64,000 nt of DNA, taken from contig JADJPH010000101.1 in NCBI GenBank assembly GCA_016713335.1, positions 62,001 to 126,000 on the forward strand, written 5' to 3'. The notes beneath the pieces were generated by a model. It did not search any database. It was not told the DNA's origin and saw only the letters and a program-made list of their open reading frames with translations. This DNA comes from Candidatus Fredericiella danica. GTDB lineage: Bacteria; Chloroflexota; Anaerolineae; Caldilineales; Caldilineaceae. Both the position numbers and the translations under genes were made by a program. This document shows, piece by piece, positions 17,521 to 25,839 of this stretch. How positions within the stretch are numbered: position 1 is the first letter of the stretch; the number at the start of each line of letters is the position of its first letter.

Positions 17521-18460
17521 CTAGCCCTTGGCTTGTGCGCTGGGCGCGGCTTTCGACAGACCGGTCTGGATCGCATTCACGCTGGAGACAACCCCTGCCT
17601 CATCGCCACTCGCCAGCGCTCTGCCCAGCGGCTCAAGCAGCCCGCCGGTCCCGGTCACAAGCCCGATTCGGCTTGCAGTCGCGACTGCCTGCGCGTTCAA
17701 CGCGTCAACCTGCATTTGCAGCGCCTCTTGTAAGGCTGTCAGCCTGGCCAATTGGGTACGCGCATCGACCAATGCTTCGGGCGCCGCGGCCTGGACTTCG
17801 ATAATTCGCGGCTGCCGTGCATATTCGGCATTGGCAGCGGCGATAGCCGCGCGTAGCTCAACTTCGTCCCCGCTCTCCAATGCTGCGCCCACCACACCGA
17901 TGGGGCCGGTGGCTGCCGCCACAATGCCCACACGATCGTGCGCCGCCTCATAGACGGCGAGGATCGCCTCAAACTCGCGTTGAATTGCCGCTTGGGCATT
18001 GCGAGCTTGCTCGAGTTCATAGCTCAGTTGATGGACTGCCGCCTGCTCGGCATTCAACCGATACTCGACCGATGTCTGGTCGACTTTGGCCGCTTCGATG
18101 GCAGCCAGTGACTTCTTTACTTCGTCGCCGTCGCCATCTTCAAGCGCCTTGCTCAGTGCGCCGTAGATCCCCCCCCCAGCAGCCAGCAGCCCAAGTGCGC
18201 CGGCGAGTTTGCCTGCCCTGTCATTGAGACCGTCAACCTGACTCTGTAGCGACAAGCGCGCAGCGTCTGCCTGTTCAAGGTCCTTTTTCAGTCCCTTTAC
18301 GGTCTGCACAGCCTTGTCGGTCTCGCCCTGTCCCAGGCTGATCTGTTCCTCAAGCGCCTCGATTCCTACGACCGAAAAAGGTATAATCAACTACAAATTC
18401 GATTAGCCAGCCGATGGCAACGCCGATTAACAACCAAACAAGCCAGTTGTTGAAGTCCAT
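17521..18460 (-). CDS. Membrane-anchored coiled-coil protein (one frame break)
   Basis: About 312 residues. The true start is the ATG at 18460, with AGGAGAG upstream, giving MDFNNWLVWLLIGVAIGWLI, an N-terminal membrane helix followed by EFVVDYTF. A frame break near 18375-18390 then leads into a long Ala/Glu/Gln-rich coiled coil (ALEEQISLGQGETDKAVQTV, LKKDLEQADAARLSLQSQVD, YELEQARNAQAAIQREFEAI). Three glycine-rich breaks of the type GLLAAGGGIYGAL / GIVAAATGPIGVVGAAL / GLVTGTGGLLEPLGRAL with an E-D-G-D-E motif repeat along the rod, each followed by a helix. The tail is soluble. It sits between the FAD subunit gene and the LPXTG gene in one transcription unit. Function unknown; a scaffold or spacer in the envelope is a guess. 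Confidence 0.7.
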
Positions 18461-18472
18461 AAACGCGCTCTC

Positions 18473-19266
18473 CTATGAAGACTCTGATGCCGGGGTCGGG
18501 ACCTGCAAATGATTACTGACCGGTGCGCCGCTTCCAGTGCACGTTGCGCAACGACAGGCGCCATCTCATACCGGTATTCAACACTACCCTTAAAATCGCC
18601 AATCGGGGCGAGCAGTTGCCCCAGGAGGATCGGCTTTGGCGCAACGCCGCAGAGCGCTACCGTCTTGCTGGCGCCGGCAACGATGGCCACCGCAGCCACA
18701 ATTGGCCGATCGGAGGGCGTACGTGCCACACGCGCAATGGCGCCACGTGCCGCTTGTAGCGGCACGGCAATCTCGGTAATGACGCCATCCACCACCTGCA
18801 AATCACGCAATGGCACAGTCTCGACCGTCTGCCGTCTTGTATACATGGTCACAGCCGCATCCAGCGCCAATAGCGCCGCGTAGACCTCACTGTCCGCTTC
18901 GCCGAGGGCAACTACGCCGCCGATCGTGGCGGCATTGCGGAGGTTGATCGGGCCTTCACCCCTGGCTGCCTGGACCAACACCCCACTCGCCAGCGCACCT
19001 GCCACCGGATGCGCAATCATGTCGGTCAGGGTGACCATTGCGCCAACCACCAGCCGCTCACCATCCATGCGCAGGCGATCCAACTGCAGCATGCGGAGAT
19101 CGATCACGGTTTCAAGTTCAGGACGCGCTCGCATCTCCAACATTCCGACCAGCGCAGTGCCTCCCCCAAGGATGGCCGCGCTGCCTCCCGCTTCATTTAA
19201 GAGTCGAATCGCCTCATCAAGTGATGCAGGACGGACAAACTGAGACAAAATAGCCATGACATCCAC
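18473..19266 (-). CDS. FAD-binding subunit of a molybdenum hydroxylase (CoxM/XdhB type, frame break at end)
   Basis: About 264 residues with a PCMH-type FAD fold: FVRPASLDEAIRLL, AAILGGGTALVGML for the FAD pyrophosphate loop, then NLRNAATIGGVVALGEADSE, the second conserved FAD contact, and the C-terminal CO_deh_flav_C part (VARTPSDRPIVAAVAIVAG). It carries electrons from the Fe-S clusters to the acceptor. The end is disturbed: after EAAHRS the conserved register is NHLQVPTPASESS followed by a stop at 18473, implying an extra or lost base near 18508. It is the only FAD subunit in the window, so it may pair with the fused Fe-S/Mo protein at 6152-9092, which lacks one. Confidence 0.85.
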
Positions 19267-19335
19267 CCTGGGTGCGGAGCATTATTCTAGAGTCGGTCTA
19301 TCAACAGAATTCGTTACAACTTGCTTGACATTTGT

Positions 19336-19341
19336 ATTATA
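19336..19341 (-). promoter_or_regulatory. Candidate -10 box for the FAD-subunit operon
   Basis: A perfect TATAAT on the minus strand in the 105-base gap upstream of the FAD-subunit gene, preceded by a symmetrical GCATCGATATGCATGC stretch. The -35 position (TAGGTG, 17 bases away) is poor, so an activator or a different sigma factor may be needed. Confidence 0.4.
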
Positions 19342-19371
19342 GCGCATGCATATCGATGCACCTACTAAAAG

Positions 19372-21504
19372 TTACTGAACCATAAACTGCGCACTCACCG
19401 CTTGTGACGCCCCCAATACCAGCCCCCGCTCCCCCGGTGAGCACCCGCCCACTATGAGCAGGAACTCGCCTGGCGCCAAGTTCCATTCACCCAGGTTATT
19501 GACTGACATCATCGCCTCAGGCGATACTTCAAACTCAACGATAATACTCTCACGCGGCGCCAACGCCACCCGCTGGAAACCGGCGAGGCTGCACCGGGGC
19601 GCTCCTTCAGACGCGGTCAGGTTGGTCAAATACACCTGCACCACTTCCTCACCGGCAACTTCACCCACATTCGTTACCGTCACCTGGGTCTGCATCGACC
19701 TCCAACCGCAATCACATCCTCCGCCAGCGTCAATGCGCTATACGAAAAATGCGTGTAGCTCAAACCAAAGCCAAAAGGGTATAAGGGTTCGCTCGCCATG
19801 TAGCGGTAGGTGCGCCCCGCCATGCCGTAATCATCAAAGGGTGGTAATTGATCCACCGAAACCGGAAAGGTGATTGGGAGGCGCCCCGATCGACCGGCGT
19901 TGCCAAAGATTACGTCGGCGACGGCATCGCCGCCGGCCTGCCCCGGGTACCAGACAAATAGAATGGCGTCAACCAACGCTTCGATGTCGCCAAGGGCAAT
20001 GGGGCTTCCCCAGCCAGGATCAGCACGATCTTCGTACCATTGGCCGCCAACTTCCGAGATAATCGGCCTGCACCGCAGGCAAAGGATATCGTCCCGATCT
20101 CCTTCCGCGGGCGCAACGATCGCGTCGCCCTCCTCGCCTTCCATCAGAGGGGACAAGCCCATGCAAGCAATGACGACATCGGGTTGATTCGAAGGCAACA
20201 GCCACCAATCGACCAGCGCCGTGCTGGGCTGCTCATACTGGACACACTGGCGATAATCGAGCGCGACACCTTCGGGCAGCCTGCCCGCAAACCCTTCCAG
20301 CAGGGTGGTCAAATCTGCGCTAACGCCATAATAGTTGCCAAGCAGAATGTTGCCGTCGGCCGCAGCGGGCCCTAACAGCCGGATCGAACGGACCTCTGGT
20401 TTCAGCGGCAGTAGGTTGTCCTTGTTCTTTAGCAATACCAACGACTTGAGCGCCGCGGTGTACGCCAGTTGGCGATGCTCAGGACTGCCGATCACGGCTT
20501 CCGGCGTCGCGGCAAAGGGCACCTTGGAGTCGGGATCGAACATGCCAAGTTTGAAACGCGTGGTGTAGGTACGGGTGAGCGCCCGATCCAAATCTCCCTC
20601 GTCAACCAGCCTGCGTGTGAGCGCCTCTCCCAGATACGCGTAGGCTTCGCCACATTCCAGGTCACAACCTGCCTTCAGCGCAATGGCCGCAGCCTCAGCC
20701 AGGTCGCCGGCCGTGTGGTGACCATGATAAATGTCACTAACGGCACCACAGTCGGACACGAAATGGCCACGGAAATCCCATTTGTCGATGAGCAATTCAC
20801 CCATTAAATAGGGGTGAGCGCAGCATGGGGAGCCGTTGGTGCGGTTGTAGGCGCCCATGACCGCCTCGACCTTCGCTTCCGTGACCAATTTTTTGAACGC
20901 CGGCAAGTATGTTTCGTGCAGATCGCAGGGAAGCTCTGGCGTCAAAGTTGTGGCGCAATCGTTCTGGCCCGCTATGCACCGCATAGGTGCTTGGCGCAGG
21001 CAGCAGCCTTCATGTAGACCGGATGGTCGCCCTGGAGTCCACGCACGAACGCACTGCCGATCTCACCGGTCAAATAGGGGTCCTCGCCATAGGTTTCCTG
21101 GCCACGCCCCCAGCGTGGATCGCGGAAGATATTAACGTTCGGTGACCAGAAGGTAAGCCCCTGGCAATAACCGTTGGCGCCGTTGCGCCGCAACGCAGCG
21201 TGATACTTTGCACGCCCTTCGTCGGCGATTGCAGCAGCTACACGCTCGATTAACGCAGGGTCCCAGGTGGCGGCCAGCCCGATTGCTTGGGGAAGACCGT
21301 GGCACGCCCGTTGCGCGCCACGCCATGCAAACCTTCGCTCCAATAGTTGTAGGCTGGGATGCCGAGGCGCGGAATCGCGGCGGCGTCATGGCGAAGCTGC
21401 GAGATTTTTTCCTCGACTGTCATCTGTGCGATCAGATCGGCCACGCGCACAGGTGTCGGTTGATTCGGATCGAGATAGGTGGGTGTCTTCGAAACGGTCG
21501 TCAT
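19372..21504 (-). CDS. GH3 glycosidase (beta-glucosidase/xylosidase type), many frame breaks
   Basis: About 710 residues when read through the breaks. N-domain: YWSEGLHGVARNG, LAATWDPALIERVA, FWSPNVNIFRDPRWGRGQET and YGEDPYL, AKHYAVHSGPERLRHNFDA. The nucleophile Asp is in the FVSDCGAVSDIYHGH motif typical of XylA/beta-xylosidase GH3 enzymes. The C-domain has LKSLVLLKNKDNLLPL and YPGQAGGDAVADVIFGNAG, and the Fn3-like end carries VTVTNVGEVAGEEVVQVYL. Frame breaks lie near 21290, 20990, 20935, 20080, 20005 and 19695; each fragment continues the family alignment. No signal peptide is evident (MTTVSKTPTYLDPNQ), so it probably acts in the cytosol on imported oligosaccharides. Exact sugar uncertain. 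Confidence 0.85.
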
Positions 21505-21602
21505 CGTGGTTCTCTCCAGCGGATGGTTGAGGCGCAGGGCAGCAAGTTGCTTTGTTTCAGTTTACCACCCTTCCTATTTGCCAGGGGACTGCGCCCCAAC
21601 AA

Positions 21603-21630
21603 AAAAGGCCGCACACGTGTGCGGCCTTTT
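21603..21630 (-). terminator. Perfect 28-base palindromic terminator
   Basis: AAAAGGCCGCACAC followed by its exact complement, with A and T runs on both sides. It lies 23 bases after the stop of the minus-strand ParB-fold gene and before the GH3 start region, so it should end the former transcript. Confidence 0.85.
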
Positions 21631-21652
21631 CATCCTAGCCTCTAGTTGTTTA

Positions 21653-22105
21653 CTACCTTACCTGATACCGGGTGATCTCGGCATCGATAAACGCTTCGCC
21701 GAGCGCACGCGCCACCGAGATCCGATGGTGCCCGTCACGTACATAGTAGCAGCCCTGCACCTCGATCAGTTGCACGGCCGGCATCGCTTCACCGCTTAAA
21801 CGCGCCTCGGCAATATTGAGCCAGCGCTGCTTCGGTAGTTCACCAATCGGGCGAAATTCACCATCAAACGCGGGCGCTTGTTCCGCAGTGCCACAGATTG
21901 CGTCCATCGCCACGGCACGCACGCCAGCGTAGTGTTGCTCGTGCAAATCGCCGGAAAGCGTAGCACACGCGAGCGGCTCCAGGTTCACTGGACGCCCGAA
22001 TAACCTGCAGAAGAAGCGACAGACCTGCCCGCGCCAACTGACCGACCAATAGAGCTTGACTACTTCGCTGCGGAGACTGGTTGGTTGTGAATACTCCTGC
22101 AACAT
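21653..22105 (-). CDS. ParB-like-fold protein (ParB/Srx N-domain motif)
   Basis: A protein of 150 residues. The C-terminal third has the sequence VQGCYYVRDGHHRISVARAL, i.e. the D-G-x-H-R-x-x-A signature of the ParB/sulfiredoxin fold, preceded by a typical I-E-V-x-G strand. The first 70 residues are basic and aromatic (KLYWSVSWRGQVCRFFCRLF) and may be a membrane-associated or nucleic-acid-contacting part. There is no HTH domain, so it is not a chromosome-partition ParB. Its own terminator follows directly. Role unknown. Confidence 0.6.
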   Translation of the reverse strand: MLQEYSQPTSLRSEVVKLYWSVSWRGQVCRFFCRLFGRPVNLEPLACATLSGDLHEQHYAGVRAVAMDAICGTAEQAPAFDGEFRPIGELPKQRWLNIAEARLSGEAMPAVQLIEVQGCYYVRDGHHRISVARALGEAFIDAEITRYQVR

Positions 22106-22270
22106 CGCTCGCCGTCCTTCCTTGTTGTGAGTGCTCTACCCACCACAAGTATGACGTATGCGAAGGATGTCGTCGCCTGGCGCGCGGTCAGCGTTTTACT
22201 GTCCGAAAGTCCAGTCTCCAGGATGCAGACCAACCAGGAAGTGCGAGACTTCCTGGTTGGTTGTATCAGA

Positions 22271-22729
22271 TTATGCTTGGGCGGGCGAGGCACTGTCGGC
22301 TGGCGCCGCGGGGGCACTGTCGGCTGGCGCCGCGGGGGCCGGATCGACCACCGGCGTAATCCCCAGGGCGTCGGCAAGTTCGACTAGTGCTGTCTTCTCC
22401 GCCTCGCTTACCCGGACGGCGCCGATGCCCATGAAACCGCCTTCCTTCGCGGCATTCGCCTGCTGCACGCCAAACTGGTACAGCCAGTCCTTGAATGCCT
22501 TGGCTTCCTCAGGCGCAGCCTTCTGATCCAGCACTTCCACGGCGCCGTGGATGCTGGCAAGAATGGCCTGACGCAAGGCATACGGATCCTTGGTGTCGTA
22601 CTTTGGCTCCGCCTGTTTCATGGCGTCTTGGCTGCTGAACGTCGAGAAGATCGCGCCCATCAATTCATTGGGAGCGGCCTGCTTTGCCGCGTCCGTCAAA
22701 TTCTTGGCGGCCGAAAACATTTCTTTCAT
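22271..22729 (-). CDS. Hypothetical small helical protein with Pro/Ala/Ser tail
   Basis: A protein of 152 residues, all helical by sequence (MKEMFSAAKNLTDAAKQAAP, ASIHGAVEVLDQKAAPEEAK, FKDWLYQFGVQQANAAKEGG), with no membrane segment. It ends in a disordered tail containing an exact nine-residue repeat (APAAPADSA twice). The region IGAVRVSEAEKTALVELADA looks like a conserved end. The start could be extended by SLFGG upstream, but no better start codon is found in that frame. I do not recognise the family. Confidence 0.5.
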   Translation of the reverse strand: MKEMFSAAKNLTDAAKQAAPNELMGAIFSTFSSQDAMKQAEPKYDTKDPYALRQAILASIHGAVEVLDQKAAPEEAKAFKDWLYQFGVQQANAAKEGGFMGIGAVRVSEAEKTALVELADALGITPVVDPAPAAPADSAPAAPADSASPAQA

Positions 22730-22797
22730 CCCGCCAAACAGCGAAGGGCTCCTCGTGAGTCACGCGCATGCTGGGTTTCCTGCCTTAACGCATTCGG

Positions 22798-23784
22798 CTA
22801 GGTCAATTTAACCTCTTGCCCCATGCCCCGTTCCCGCGCTCGCTGTAACACTAACGGCGCGGTCACTGCATCCTGTACGGCCATACCCACGGTCTTGAAC
22901 AGGGTAATATCCGCGTCATTCATGCGGCCAGGCGCCAGGCCGAGGAGCACTTCACCCAATTCACCTACCACATGGTCGTACGTAATCGCGCCTTCCTGCA
23001 CCGGAATCACAATATCACCGGCTTCGGTCTGCGCCGCAGTCCGGCCGTCCACATAAACACGGCTGCGCAGGATCGTAGTGGTGTCCAGTTCACGCATGGT
23101 CCGGGTGTATGCACCAATGGCGTTGATGTGCGTCCCTGGCCGCAACCAGTCGCCATTGAAAAGCGGCGATGATGCATTCGTCGCCGTACACACAACATCC
23201 GCCATCTCCACCCCCTGCTGCACATCCGTGAGTGGCTCGACAGGAATGCCCAGTTTCTCCGCCATCCGTGCACAGAAGCCGCGTCCGCCGTCAGGGTTCA
23301 GGGCAAACACAAAGGCGCGTTCAATCGGTCGGACGGTGCAGACGGCTTCCAGTTGCGGACCGGCTTGCGCACCGGCGCCAAAGAGCATCACAGTACGGGC
23401 ATCTGCTCGCGCGAGCGTCTGCGTTGCCACGCCACTGATTGCGCCGGTGCGCATGGCCGTCAGGTGTTCGGCGTCCATGAGCGCCAATGGTTTTCCTGTA
23501 CGCGGGTCATGCACCAGGACTACCCCCTGGATCGTTGGTTCCCCGTAGCGCGCTGGGTTGTCGTTGTAGACGGTCACGATCTTGATTGCCAGCGCCCCCG
23601 GTTCGCCTTCCACAAACGCCGGCATCGAAAGATGGATCCCGTTGTGCATCGCCACCGGAACCGCGAGCCGTTGCGGCATCGTGACATGGCCCAACGTCAA
23701 CTGGCAGAGGCCCTCGGCCACGGCGGCAATCGCGTCGGGCATCGTGAGCAGTTGTTCGACATCATGACGGGAAAGCACGAGCAC
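22798..23784 (-). CDS. Ornithine cyclodeaminase / alanine dehydrogenase family protein
   Basis: Intact, 328 residues, starting with GTG. The mu-crystallin/OCD fold is clear: MPDAIAAVAEGL, HLSMPAFVEGEPGALAIKIV, DAEHLTAMRTGAISGVAT, the NAD(P) loop MLFGAGAQAGPQLEAV, ADVVCTATNASSPLF and NAIGAYTRTMRELD. Lys and Arg residues that bind the substrate carboxylate in the family are kept (K in ALAIKIV, R in TAMRTGA). Members convert ornithine to proline, reduce ketimines or act as alanine dehydrogenases. Which applies here cannot be told, although a proline dehydrogenase is encoded at 53269-54334. Confidence 0.85.
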   Translation of the reverse strand: MLVLSRHDVEQLLTMPDAIAAVAEGLCQLTLGHVTMPQRLAVPVAMHNGIHLSMPAFVEGEPGALAIKIVTVYNDNPARYGEPTIQGVVLVHDPRTGKPLALMDAEHLTAMRTGAISGVATQTLARADARTVMLFGAGAQAGPQLEAVCTVRPIERAFVFALNPDGGRGFCARMAEKLGIPVEPLTDVQQGVEMADVVCTATNASSPLFNGDWLRPGTHINAIGAYTRTMRELDTTTILRSRVYVDGRTAAQTEAGDIVIPVQEGAITYDHVVGELGEVLLGLAPGRMNDADITLFKTVGMAVQDAVTAPLVLQRARERGMGQEVKLT

Positions 23785-24031
23785 GGTGCACCTGCCTTGA
23801 TCTTAAATCGACGCATGAAGTAGACGGTAACTTTCAACACCTGGCAGTATAGCACCGTCACATCCATGGTGGAACCTGCCGGGGTGTGTGTCCAGCTTTA
23901 CGTCTTCTGACCCGCGTAAGGTAAGATAAAGGCGTAATGTGAGCCTTATTAGTGATATAGGCTTGCACTGGCCTAAAAATGGTGACTGGATAGCCCGGCC
24001 GGTTTAATTGGGATACCCGAGGAGACACTCC

Positions 24032-25756
24032 ATGCAGATCCGAAGATACCTACTCTCACTTTTCTTGGCGCTCGGGCTGGGGATCAGCCTTGCGCCTGCG
24101 CCGAGTTTTGCCCAATCTGACCCCCGCGGGCTTGATAACCCGGATTTCACCAGTTATGGTGTTCGCTGTAGCGGTGGTGTCTGTTCGCTCGCGGTCGATC
24201 TCGGGCCGGTCGAAGCCGAAGCGCCGGTAGATGCCGCTGCACCGATCAAATTCGATCTACCCGTCGGCAACCTGGGGTTCCTCTCAGGCGGCGCCGTGGA
24301 GATCAGTGACCAACTGACCCTCAAACTACCCGTCGGTCAGGTCAAAATAACGGACGGCGACTTCAACGTGCGGCTGGATGAGGCAGGCCAGATCGTCCAA
24401 TTGCACGGCGCCACGCAGTCGATGCAACCAAATCTGACGCTGCCCAATGGCATGCATTTTGGCGGCGATTTTGCAGCAGAATTTGGCTATGACTTTGGCT
24501 CAGAGTTGGGCGCCTTCAGCGACCTAGTTGATCCGGACGGCCGCTACCTGTTCTTGCGCGTGGGCGATGGCTTCAACTTTGACACCGCCTTGCCAAACGA
24601 AAACGGGCGCGCCGAGTCCATTACGGTGGCCGTCCCCAATGGCGAATCCGCCACGCTCGTGATTGATCCCACGAACCAGGTGCTCTATCTGGATGGACGC
24701 TTCGACATGTCACAGGTGCTGCGCCTGATCACCGTTGCCACTATGCTTGGCATCGATGTCGGACAATTGCCGGCGCTCTCCGGGCTTACCATCCCCCTGA
24801 ATTCGACCGTGGGTATCGCCGCAATGATCTCCAGGGACGCGAGCCGCAATTTCATCGAGACGAACGGGAAATTGAGCATCGAAGGCGGCCCGATCGGCAA
24901 GCTCCTCAAAATCGACAAGGAGCCGCTTGCATTGGATAGTTCGCTCCGGATCGACCCGACCGGGATCAAGTTGCAGGGTGTCGCCGGCGCTGCGCTTGCA
25001 CCGAAAACACTGCTCGACGGTGGCGGTAGCCTCGAAGTGTTCATTCCATTCCAACGGTTCAGTGATGCCTATGTACGGATCGGCGGCGATATCTCGGTGC
25101 CGATCGTCGGCATCGCCGCCGAAGGCATCACCACGCTCGGCGGTTCGACTAGACCCGGAGAACCTGGGGTTGCCGGAGATGATGGCCCAGGGTGGTGGGA
25201 TGCAGCCGGCGCCTGGATTGGCGGCACGGCGAGCGGCACTGCGCAGGGGGTCGCCTCAGGATCTCAGTCAGCACTGGATGCGCTGCAAGGTGCGGTTGAT
25301 GCGGCGCGCCAGGGTCTGGGTGCTGCGAAAGACAAGACCGTAGGCGGCGCCGATGCCGCAGCCGGCGCTGCGGGCAATGCGGCAGGCGCCGTAAAAGATG
25401 TCGCCGCTGGGGCCGCGGGGGCAACAGCCGGCGCCGCAGGCAGCGCAGCCGAGGTTGTCAAAGACGTTGCAGGCGCCGCTGCTGACGCAGCCGGGAACGC
25501 CGCAGGCGCCGTCAAAGATGCCGCAGGAACCGCAGCCGGCGCCGCAGGAAATGTGGCCGGCGCCGCAGGATCCGGGGTTGCAGGCGCCGCAGGAGCTGCC
25601 GCGGGCGCAGCCGGAAACGCATTGTCTGGCGCCACTTCCGGCATCAACTGTGGCGTTCTGCGTGCGCAGCAACTCTGGTGCACCAGGACCGGGCTCTGCG
25701 AACCACCAACCGATGTGTGCGTTGAGCCGGCGCCAACACCCGAACCCAGCAATTAG
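24032..25756 (+). CDS. Secreted protein with Ala-rich LEA-like repeat tail
   Basis: A protein of 574 residues. GGAG eight bases upstream sets the start at 24032 (MQIRRYLLSLFLALGLGISL), with a cleavable signal peptide ending APSFAQ. Residues 30-370 form a beta-rich domain that I do not recognise, with the recurring theme LTLKLPVGQVKITDGDFNVR. From about residue 400 the chain is a degenerate 11-residue repeat of Ala, Gly, Lys and Asp (DAAAGAAGNAAGAVKDVAAG and variants, at least eight units). This resembles group 3 LEA/apolipoprotein-like amphipathic helices. The C-terminus has four Cys (NCGVLRAQQLWCTRTGLCEP). No anchor is seen. It may shield surfaces or bind lipids; that is inference. Confidence 0.7.
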   Translation: MQIRRYLLSLFLALGLGISLAPAPSFAQSDPRGLDNPDFTSYGVRCSGGVCSLAVDLGPVEAEAPVDAAAPIKFDLPVGNLGFLSGGAVEISDQLTLKLPVGQVKITDGDFNVRLDEAGQIVQLHGATQSMQPNLTLPNGMHFGGDFAAEFGYDFGSELGAFSDLVDPDGRYLFLRVGDGFNFDTALPNENGRAESITVAVPNGESATLVIDPTNQVLYLDGRFDMSQVLRLITVATMLGIDVGQLPALSGLTIPLNSTVGIAAMISRDASRNFIETNGKLSIEGGPIGKLLKIDKEPLALDSSLRIDPTGIKLQGVAGAALAPKTLLDGGGSLEVFIPFQRFSDAYVRIGGDISVPIVGIAAEGITTLGGSTRPGEPGVAGDDGPGWWDAAGAWIGGTASGTAQGVASGSQSALDALQGAVDAARQGLGAAKDKTVGGADAAAGAAGNAAGAVKDVAAGAAGATAGAAGSAAEVVKDVAGAAADAAGNAAGAVKDAAGTAAGAAGNVAGAAGSGVAGAAGAAAGAAGNALSGATSGINCGVLRAQQLWCTRTGLCEPPTDVCVEPAPTPEPSN

Positions 25757-25839
25757 CGTCCGCGGTGACTGGGCAAACGTGGTTGCCCAGTCACCGTGAC
25801 CCTTCTCGCTCCACGAACGTAAAGGACCATTCCGTTGTG

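Noticed and set aside
14676..17804. Long plus-strand frames inside the LPXTG gene
   Set aside because: They are antisense shadows of a GC-rich, Ala/Pro/Gly/Thr-coding repeat gene; the minus-strand reading has a signal, repeated domains and a sorting motif.
19372..21504. GH3 gene as a pseudogene
   Set aside because: Every fragment keeps family motifs without nonsense mutations, and frame breaks hit essential genes of the window as well, so sequence error is the simpler explanation.
25149..25752. Minus-strand Ala/Pro-rich frames opposite the Ala-rich repeat tail
   Set aside because: Antisense artefact of the GCC-rich repeats; the plus-strand protein has a signal peptide and conserved start.
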